A DNA stretch of 47,713 nt from Gammaproteobacteria bacterium (GTDB lineage Bacteria; Pseudomonadota; Gammaproteobacteria; Pseudomonadales; Halieaceae), in the NCBI GenBank assembly GCA_003646415.1, contig QNFS01000002.1, positions 1-47,713 of the forward strand, given 5' to 3'. Of the stretch, positions 42,249 to 47,713 are shown one piece after another. A program made the translations under genes and the position numbers. Numbering within the stretch: position 1 is the stretch's first letter; every line of letters begins with the position of its first letter. Below the pieces are notes generated by a model. The model made no database searches. It had not been told where the DNA came from and was given only the letters and a program-made list of their open reading frames with translations.

Positions 42249-42336
42249 CCTATTCCTACGCCGGTATTAACCGGATCAGGTTCAAGGGTTCGTTTGTCGC
42301 ATGACAAACATCTCAGGCCGGGGCCACCCCTTAGGA
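42249..42336 (-). promoter_or_regulatory. TPP riboswitch (THI element) upstream of the TonB receptor
   Basis: Read on the minus strand, the leader contains the conserved THI-box blocks in order: AAGGGGTG near the 5' side, CTGAGA (42316-42311), then ACCCTTGAACCTGATC and GGTTAATACCGGCGTAGG. The variable P3a hairpin TTTGTCATGCGACAAA lies between them. The outer P1 helix is CCTA near 42335 with TAGG near 42250. TPP binding normally lowers expression of thiamine biosynthesis or uptake genes. A possible -10 (TATACT, 42353-42348) lies just upstream. Confidence 0.95.
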
Positions 42337-42424
42337 TTGATGCGGGCAGTATAGGGGCTTTGGTCAGTTATTCATAGGGGGATCAGGTCAAACCACAGTT
42401 ATGGTGGCTGACTGAGAATATTAT

Positions 42425-43429
42425 TCAATTGGCCATCCACTCTGGATAAGGCAGCTTGTGCTTCCACAGGAATTCCGGGTTGAACAGTTTGCTTTGGTAG
42501 CGGCTGCCCGAATCAGACAGGATGGTGACGATGGTGTGGCCAGGCCCCAGTTCCCTGGCCAGGGCCACGGCGCCAGCGATATTGATGCCGGAAGAACCGC
42601 CTACCGAAATGCCCTCATGCTTCAACAGGTCGAAAATGTAGGGGAGGGCGTCGTCGTCATCCACCCGGCAGGAAAAATCCACATCTACTCCCGCCAGGTT
42701 CCCCGGCACAAAAGAGACACCGATGCCCTCGGTGATAGACTCACCCTCGGACTTTAATTCACCGCCATTGAAATAACTGTACAGGGCCGAGCCCATGGGA
42801 TCGGCCAGGCCGATTTTTACATCCCGATTGCGCTCGCGCAGGGCGCCCGCTACACCGGCGAGTGTGCCACCGGTACCTACCGAGCAGATGAATCCGTCTA
42901 CTTTGCCCTCTGTCTGCTTCCAAATTTCCGGGCCGGTCGTGTCGAAATGCACTTGCTGGTTGGCCGGGTTGTCGAACTGCCTGGCCCAGATGGCGCCGTG
43001 CTCCTCTTCCCTGGCGCGCCCGGTGGCCACTCGCTCGGCCGTGTGGATGTAGTGGTGGGGATCGGTGTAGGGCGCCGCGGGAACCAGTAGTAATTCTGCA
43101 CCGAGCATTTCCAGTTGCTGGATCTTTTCCTGGCTGGCGTTTTGTGGGGCGACGATGACACACTCGTAGCCCAATACATTTGCCACCAGCGTCAGGCCGA
43201 TACCGGTGTTGCCCGCTGTGCCCTCCACGATGACTCCGCCGGGCTGCAACTCGCCGGCCTGCTCGGCTGCCTGAATGATGCCCAGTGCCGTGCGGTCCTT
43301 GACCGAGCCACCGGGGTTCATGAATTCGGCTTTGCCGTAGATATCGCAACCGGTGAGCTCAGAAACCTCGCGCAGGTATAGAAGGGGAGTGTGACCTATG
43401 ACATCGGGTAACAGGCGCTGTTTGGGCAT
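42425..43429 (-). CDS. PLP-dependent cysteine synthase family protein
   Basis: This 334-residue fold-type II PLP enzyme has the catalytic Lys in 'NPGGSVKDRTALGII', the substrate loop 'EGTAGNTGIGLTLVA' and the phosphate-binding 'CSVGTGGTLAGVAGAL'. It resembles cysteine synthase/cystathionine beta-synthase-like proteins, which make cysteine from O-acetylserine and sulfide or related substrates. The C-terminal extension ('KLFNPEFLWKHKLPYPEWM') is typical of a CysK-related subgroup annotated as cysteine synthase A-like. The start at 43429 has a GGAGA site; an upstream start at 43498 lacks one. It is divergent from gltX. Confidence 0.9.
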   Translation of the reverse strand: MPKQRLLPDVIGHTPLLYLREVSELTGCDIYGKAEFMNPGGSVKDRTALGIIQAAEQAGELQPGGVIVEGTAGNTGIGLTLVANVLGYECVIVAPQNASQEKIQQLEMLGAELLLVPAAPYTDPHHYIHTAERVATGRAREEEHGAIWARQFDNPANQQVHFDTTGPEIWKQTEGKVDGFICSVGTGGTLAGVAGALRERNRDVKIGLADPMGSALYSYFNGGELKSEGESITEGIGVSFVPGNLAGVDVDFSCRVDDDDALPYIFDLLKHEGISVGGSSGINIAGAVALARELGPGHTIVTILSDSGSRYQSKLFNPEFLWKHKLPYPEWMAN

Positions 43430-43559
43430 GGGGAGTCTCCTTGGAAAATTCCTATAATTCAACTCCGGTATTATCATGCCAACGGGGAAATTTACCAAGC
43501 AGTGCTACGCGCATCGCGCACCTTTCCCGGCAAATATGGGATTTACACCCCCGACCCCG

Positions 43560-43565
43560 TATAAT
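43560..43565 (+). promoter_or_regulatory. Consensus -10 box of the gltX promoter
   Basis: A perfect TATAAT lies 32 bases before the gltX start codon. A TTTACA at 43542-43547 is only 12 bases upstream, too close for a standard -35, so no good -35 is assigned. Confidence 0.45.
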
Positions 43566-43597
43566 GCCCGATTCTCTTTTCCAGATACCGGACACCC

Positions 43598-45088
43598 ATG
43601 ACCGTTCGCACCCGCATCGCGCCATCGCCCACTGGCGACCCTCACGTAGGCACTGCCTATATCGCTCTTTTCAACATGTGCTTCGCCCGGGCCCATGGCG
43701 GCCAGTTTTTATTGCGCATAGAAGACACGGACCAGGTACGCAGTACAGCGGAATCGGAACAGGCCATACTGGATTCCCTACGCTGGCTGGGACTGGAGTG
43801 GGATGAGGGCCCGGATGTGGGAGGCGAGTATGGCCCCTATCGCCAGAGTGAGCGCATGGACCTGTACGGCAAGTATGCGCAGCAGTTAGTTGATAAAGGC
43901 AAGGCCTTTATTTGCTACCGCACGGCACAGGAACTGAATGAACTGCGCGAGACACGCCGCGCAGCGGGCCATAGTACCGCCCTCAAGCCTTCCGATCTAA
44001 AGCTACCAGAAGAGGAGGTGCGAAAACGCCGGGCAGCGGATGATGCCTTTGTGATTCGTATGATAGTGCCGGAAGAGGAGGGCGCTTGTGTGGTACAGGA
44101 CATGTTGCGCGGCACTATCGAGTTGGACTGGAGCATGGTGGACGCCCAGATCCTGCTTAAATCTGATGGTATGCCCACTTATCACCTTGCCAACGTGGTG
44201 GATGACCACCTGATGGGCATTACCCATGTGCTGCGCGGGGAGGAGTGGATCAATTCGGCGCCCAAGCACAAGTTATTGTATGAATATTTTGGCTGGGACA
44301 TGCCGCAGCTGTGCCATTTGCCATTGTTGCGCAACCCGGATAAATCCAAACTGAGTAAGCGCAAAAACCCCACCAGCATTCTCTACTACCAACGTATGGG
44401 CTTTCTGCCTGAGGCGCTGTTGAACTACCTGGGGCGTATGGGCTGGTCCATGCCCGATGGGAGTGAAAAGTTTTCTCTACAGGAAATGGTGGCGAAATTC
44501 GATATTCATCGCGTATCCCTGGGTGGGCCGATATTTGATATAGAGAAACTCAGCTGGCTCAACGGCCTGTGGATTCGCGAGGATCTGGATGAGACCCAGT
44601 TGGCACAGCGACTGGTAGAGTGGGCGTACAACGAGGCCAACCTGATAAAGGTGCTGCCCCATGCCCAGAAACGTATGGAGATACTGAGCGATTTCGCCCC
44701 ATTGGCCGGCTTTCTGGTGTCGGGCACATTGCCGCTAAACGAAGCGAGCTTCGAATCCGTGAAAGGTGAGCAGGAGGATTTAGTCAAGGGCATGCAGTTT
44801 GCGCTGTGGCGTATGGAGGCCCAACGTCACTGGACTCGCGACAATATCTGGGACGATTTAAAAGACATCGCAGACGCTCTGGAAGTAAAGGTAAAGGATT
44901 TTCTGGCGCCGCTATTTGTCGCTATCGCCGGCTCCAGTGCTTCGTTTTCAGTGGTGGACTCCATGGAGATGCTGGGGCCTGACATGAGCCGTGCCCGCAT
45001 TCGCCACGCTATCGATGTGCTCGGTGGTGTGTCCAAGAAGGCGGGTAAACGCCTGGAAAAAGAGTATCAAAACTTGAATGAGGGATAG
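43598..45088 (+). CDS. gltX: Glutamate--tRNA ligase
   Basis: This 496-residue class-I aminoacyl-tRNA synthetase has the HIGH-type motif '[20 protein letters not shown]' and the KMSKS-type motif '[11 protein letters not shown]'. The GluRS-specific '[21 protein letters not shown]' and the C-terminal helical anticodon-binding region ('[21 protein letters not shown]') are present. It charges tRNA-Glu. Length is normal. The next gene starts 4 bases downstream, so the tandem GST-fold protein is probably co-transcribed. Confidence 0.97.
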   Translation: MTVRTRIAPSPTGDPHVGTAYIALFNMCFARAHGGQFLLRIEDTDQVRSTAESEQAILDSLRWLGLEWDEGPDVGGEYGPYRQSERMDLYGKYAQQLVDKGKAFICYRTAQELNELRETRRAAGHSTALKPSDLKLPEEEVRKRRAADDAFVIRMIVPEEEGACVVQDMLRGTIELDWSMVDAQILLKSDGMPTYHLANVVDDHLMGITHVLRGEEWINSAPKHKLLYEYFGWDMPQLCHLPLLRNPDKSKLSKRKNPTSILYYQRMGFLPEALLNYLGRMGWSMPDGSEKFSLQEMVAKFDIHRVSLGGPIFDIEKLSWLNGLWIREDLDETQLAQRLVEWAYNEANLIKVLPHAQKRMEILSDFAPLAGFLVSGTLPLNEASFESVKGEQEDLVKGMQFALWRMEAQRHWTRDNIWDDLKDIADALEVKVKDFLAPLFVAIAGSSASFSVVDSMEMLGPDMSRARIRHAIDVLGGVSKKAGKRLEKEYQNLNEG

Positions 45089-45091
45089 GTA

Positions 45092-45850
45092 ATGGCTGGA
45101 AATATCGCTACTTCAATGCTTGCCACGCTGGTGCGAGCCGCCAACGGCATTCAAAGTACACCGGCGGCGGTCAAACCGAAGAAAATGCTGCAGCTCTACG
45201 ATATAGAGAACAGCCCCTATTGCCGCCTGGTGCGGGAGGCACTGACGGAGCTGGATCTGGATGTGGAAATTTATCCCTGTCCAAAAGCGGGCGAACGGTT
45301 TCGGCCGGAGCTGGTAGAACGTGGCGGTAAGGCACAGTTTCCTTACCTGGTGGATTCCAATACGCGTGTGGAAATGTACGAGTCTCTGGATATTGTCGCC
45401 TACCTGTTCGAGACCTATGGTCAGCGAGATTTGCCTCTGAAGTGGAAGGCGGGAAAGCTCCAGACCTTTGGTTCTATGCTGGCCAGTGCGCCGCGGCTGA
45501 TTCGTGGCATGCGGGCCAGGCATGGTGTGGAGCCCGAGTGTCTGCTGGAACTGTACAGTTTTGAGTCCAGCCCCTATGCGCGCCCGGTACGTGAACTGCT
45601 GTGTGAAATGGAAATACCCTATATCCTGCGCAGTTGTGGACGCACCCGACTACAGGAATGGATTCTGCCACCCATGCGAGAGAGGTGGGGTATTATTCCC
45701 GATAGTGAGCTGGATAATCGTCGGGTATTGCAGGACAGCGAAGGCAAAGTGTCCATACCCTATCTCTATGACCCGAACACCGGGCAGGGCTTGTTCGAGT
45801 CTACAGATATCCTTGAGTACCTGCGCACTACTTACGGCAATCAGGGATAG
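45092..45850 (+). CDS. Tandem glutaredoxin/GST-N-fold protein
   Basis: This 252-residue protein contains two copies of a glutaredoxin-like GST N-terminal domain. The first has 'LYDIENSPYCRLVREALTEL' and 'KAQFPYLVDSNTRVEMYESLDIVAYL' (in part); the second has 'LYSFESSPYARPVRELLCEM' and 'VSIPYLYDPNTGQGLFESTDILEYL' (in part). The first copy keeps a single Cys in SPYC; the second has Ala there (SPYA), so only one copy could do Cys chemistry. No GST C-terminal helical domain is present. A role in glutathione-dependent redox or conjugation is inferred. The start follows gltX by 4 bases. Confidence 0.85.
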   Translation: MAGNIATSMLATLVRAANGIQSTPAAVKPKKMLQLYDIENSPYCRLVREALTELDLDVEIYPCPKAGERFRPELVERGGKAQFPYLVDSNTRVEMYESLDIVAYLFETYGQRDLPLKWKAGKLQTFGSMLASAPRLIRGMRARHGVEPECLLELYSFESSPYARPVRELLCEMEIPYILRSCGRTRLQEWILPPMRERWGIIPDSELDNRRVLQDSEGKVSIPYLYDPNTGQGLFESTDILEYLRTTYGNQG

Positions 45851-45889
45851 TCGGCTGCATTACCAATTTTGCAATGACAGGGGAAGTTA

Positions 45890-46543
45890 ATGCCACCTGC
45901 GGATACAGATGCTGAAAAGAACGCGTTGCTTGAGGTCGTGAGTGAGGACGCCGCTCAACTAATTCACCATTTGCGTTGTAGCCATGCGCCGGACGATGCA
46001 CTGATCGAGGCGACGGCGCATATACGCCAGGCTCTGGAGGCGTTAAGGCCGTGGTTGAAGCAGGGGGAGGGGTGGTCGACGACATCTCTTGCCAGCGATA
46101 CGCCCGGGTTCGCCTGGTGTGATGACGACCTGACAGCAGTTATGCCCTACAGTCCTGTCACCGGAAGAAGAAACCCTGTTGCGCCCCCTATCAGAATGTG
46201 GAAAGAAGGCAGGGAGGTTCGTGGTGAAGTCATCTTTTCACCCACTTATGCCGGTCCACCCGACAGTGTTCACGGCGGTATCATCGCCGCCGTTTTCGAT
46301 GAGCTTCTGTCCATGGCCAATATTATCACCGGCAAGGCGGGGTTCACCGGCACCCTGAGCATTAAGTATCGCCGCAAGACCCCTCTCAACACCCCCATCC
46401 AACTGTGGGGAGCCAATGTGCGCCAGACTGGCCGCAGACAGTTCGGGCGTGCCGAGATGCGAGTGAACGGTGAGGTGACCGCCAGTGCTGAGGGTCTGTT
46501 TATTGGCGCGGCAATACCGACCGGCCTGGGGAGCAAAAGCTGA
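45890..46543 (+). CDS. PaaI-type hotdog thioesterase family protein
   Basis: This 217-residue protein has a helical N-terminal extension of about 90 residues and then a hotdog domain. The domain carries 'YAGPPDSVHGGIIAAVFDELLSMANI', the HGG motif with following acidic residue typical of PaaI thioesterases, and 'YRRKTPLNTPIQLWGANV'. It should hydrolyse an acyl-CoA or similar thioester. The extension is long compared with a minimal 140-residue PaaI protein. It is in the same direction as gltX and the GST-fold gene, 40 bases downstream. Confidence 0.87.
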   Translation: MPPADTDAEKNALLEVVSEDAAQLIHHLRCSHAPDDALIEATAHIRQALEALRPWLKQGEGWSTTSLASDTPGFAWCDDDLTAVMPYSPVTGRRNPVAPPIRMWKEGREVRGEVIFSPTYAGPPDSVHGGIIAAVFDELLSMANIITGKAGFTGTLSIKYRRKTPLNTPIQLWGANVRQTGRRQFGRAEMRVNGEVTASAEGLFIGAAIPTGLGSKS

Positions 46544-46560
46544 GCCCATCCCGCTGCCTG

Positions 46561-46589
46561 TTGACAGCTGTGGCGGCTATCACTAGAAT
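46561..46589 (+). promoter_or_regulatory. Strong sigma-70 promoter of tRNA-Ala
   Basis: A perfect -35 TTGACA (46561-46566) lies 17 bases from the -10 TAGAAT (46584-46589). The GC-rich discriminator (GCGCAGC) that follows is the kind seen at stringently controlled stable-RNA promoters. The predicted start is about 60 bases before the tRNA. Confidence 0.75.
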
Positions 46590-46654
46590 GCGCAGCACTT
46601 CATTGATCTTACTTGGGCAAAAGTCCTGTTTCATCAATGAGTTAGCAAAGATTT

Positions 46655-46730
46655 GGGGCTATAGCTCAGCTGGGAGAGCGCAACACTGGCAGTGTTGAGG
46701 TCAGCGGTTCGATCCCGCTTAGCTCCACCA
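46655..46730 (+). tRNA. tRNA-Ala (anticodon GGC)
   Basis: The 76-base cloverleaf is complete. The acceptor stem is GGGGCTA/TAGCTCC with one G-T pair and the terminal CCA is encoded. The D-arm is GCTC/GAGC and the anticodon stem CAACA/TGTTG encloses loop CTGGCAG with anticodon GGC. The T-arm is AGCGG-TTCGATC-CCGCT. A strong promoter precedes it and a terminator follows. Confidence 0.98.
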
Positions 46731-46765
46731 AATATCTTATTGTTTTATAACAATATTTAGGAAAA

Positions 46766-46794
46766 GGGCTGCACATGTTGCAGCTCTTTTTTTT
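46766..46794 (+). terminator. Rho-independent terminator after tRNA-Ala
   Basis: GGGCTGCA (46766-46773) pairs with TGCAGCTC (46779-46786) around a 5-base loop, with one G-T pair, and runs into eight or nine T residues (to 46794). It is placed 36 bases after the tRNA and ends its transcript. Confidence 0.85.
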
Positions 46795-46830
46795 CTGGGT
46801 TAGAAATGGGTTAGATTTCACCTTGAGCAT

Positions 46831-47530
46831 CTAGCGCTGAGGTTTATTCTTCCACCACTTTTCAACGGTTAAGACTTGATCGGGGTGGAGCAGGTCGATC
46901 TGCTCAAGAAATGACCTTATGTCTAGGCCGCTCTCAAAAACAAAATCGTGGAAAACTGGACGAACCTCATTCAGAGCGCTAGCGATCTTATCTGCATGTC
47001 CGACGTAATCCGGTAGTTCATTAGTCAGATATCGAGCAATTTCATCTTCCGCCTCATCGGGAATTAATCGGGGGTCAGTGAGATAAAAATTGTGCACTAG
47101 TCTGTACCTTTCGACCAATGTTCCCCCCCAATAGAATTCCTTTTGGTGCTGGCACAGCATTAGGATATAACAGGTGATCCCTTGGCTAATCAAATCCAAG
47201 ACCAGGGCTTTTTTTTGTCTCAAGGTGGTGATCGAGACCAGGGTCTACTAGATATATGAGTAAAGCGTCGAAGGCAGACAGAGTGTCGTATTTTTTTGAA
47301 ATCTCGAAGGTTGATCTATCGGGCACCTGAAGTTTTTTGCCGTTAGAGAGTTGGTAACGAGTTTTTCCACTTTTGAACTTCTGTCGGGTTTTGAACTGAT
47401 GAACGTGTACAAAAGTGTATGCAGTGTCTCTCTTTAGGTCAGACATCTTCTTAATCTTCCATGATATCGATTGGCGAAAATCATTATGTATCGCCGACGT
47501 AATTTCGTTTGCTTCCTTTGCGGAGTCCAT
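46831..47530 (-). pseudogene. Frameshifted gene of unknown function at an A8 tract
   Basis: Two overlapping minus-strand frames read as one broken gene. The upstream frame (47530 to 47186, 114 residues) ends soon after 'FDALLIYLVDPGLDHHLETKK'. The downstream frame (from about 47223 to 46831, 130 residues) continues with 'ALVLDLISQGITCYILMLCQ' and reaches 'WWKNKPQR'. They meet at a run of eight A residues (47216-47209 on the minus strand); removing one A joins them as '...ETKKALVLDL...', giving about 230 residues. I do not recognise the family. Base composition is visibly AT-richer than the rest of the window, suggesting transfer. A sequencing error or transcriptional slippage could also explain it. 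Confidence 0.6.
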
Positions 47531-47713
47531 TATGGAGGCTTTTGATTTGGCGCTTATAAGATCAAATGCACAAAGAATTGTCTGCTCGCAACGTAACTAC
47601 TCACCCCATAAAAGTATAAAAAAAGCTTGACGGTATTTTGAGCCAAATAATACGGCCCTGCCAGGCCCATGTGAACGTGCGTGTTAAAAACTCCTCAGCG
47701 GCGCTGTGAGGGA
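47531..47713. other. AT-rich end of the window, no gene seen
   Basis: These 183 bases lie upstream of the frameshifted gene and hold no convincing coding frame. A short CCTCA...TGAGG inverted repeat sits in the last 25 bases and is cut by the window edge. Confidence 0.4.

Noticed and set aside
42190-42307. N-terminal extension of the TonB receptor
   Set aside because: It would translate the TPP riboswitch; the ATG at 42190 has a good ribosome-binding site and gives a signal peptide.
46655-46730. tRNA-Ala as an integration site
   Set aside because: The following DNA is AT-richer, but no integrase and no second copy of the tRNA 3' end is visible before the window ends.

Overview
The window looks like chromosomal DNA of a moderately GC-rich, Gram-negative gammaproteobacterium, most like the marine Halieaceae/Spongiibacterales type. 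This is inferred from gene content only: a TtpC-type TonB energising operon, HsbR/HsbA-like regulators, HrpA, MnmC, an MlaA homologue, a TPP-riboswitch-controlled TonB receptor, and fatty-acid or sterol-type acyl-CoA genes (acyl-CoA dehydrogenase, acyl-CoA ligase, SCP-x thiolase, a WS/DGAT remnant). No phage, IS element or CRISPR array was seen.

Layout. 1-150 is the tail of an RND/MMPL exporter, closed by a strong terminator. 340-6680 holds a lipoprotein preceded by a hexamer repeat, then a tightly packed operon: DUF3450 protein, TolQ/TtpC-like protein, ExbB, ExbD, TonB and a TPR protein. 6735-11347 carries acyl-CoA metabolism (citryl-CoA lyase-like protein, acyl-CoA dehydrogenase, acyl-CoA ligase). 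11354-11489 is a REP/BIME-like cluster. 11602-18326 has a shortened AraC regulator followed by a complete tripartite RND efflux operon. 18315-20219 is a decayed patch. 20318-28234 is a minus-strand run (unknown coiled-coil protein, MnmC, glutaminyl cyclase, M16 protease, class-I amidotransferase, DedA/YqaA protein). 28511-32269 is HrpA. 32429-34472 is a bufferin/HvfABC-type RiPP operon with a repeat-expanded cysteine precursor. 34525-37075 holds an MlaA homologue and an HsbR/HsbA-like pair. 37114-43429 holds DusA, an unknown secreted protein, a thiamine-uptake unit (TPP riboswitch, TonB receptor, PnuC-type transporter) and a cysteine synthase. 43598-46730 holds GltX, a tandem GST/glutaredoxin-fold protein, a PaaI thioesterase and tRNA-Ala(GGC). 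The end is an AT-richer stretch with a frameshifted unknown gene.

Two themes stand out. First, the HvfABC/bufferin operon has a precursor with nine EG(K/S)CG-type cysteine motifs, made by near-identical 39-bp DNA repeats. Second, gene erosion is concentrated between about 9.6 and 28.5 kb. Four genes survive only as 5' stumps with their start codons (saccharopine dehydrogenase-like, WS/DGAT, NAD-epimerase, MaoC). A thiolase has lost the segment with its catalytic cysteine, an AraC regulator has lost about 100 residues from its middle, and an amidotransferase has lost its N-terminus. This suggests a lineage deleting lipid and acyl-CoA accessory genes, though an assembly artefact cannot be excluded from sequence alone.

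The TonB operon (ExbB/ExbD/TonB) could energise the thiamine receptor encoded at 40-42 kb. All functional calls are from motif recognition by eye; no database search was run.
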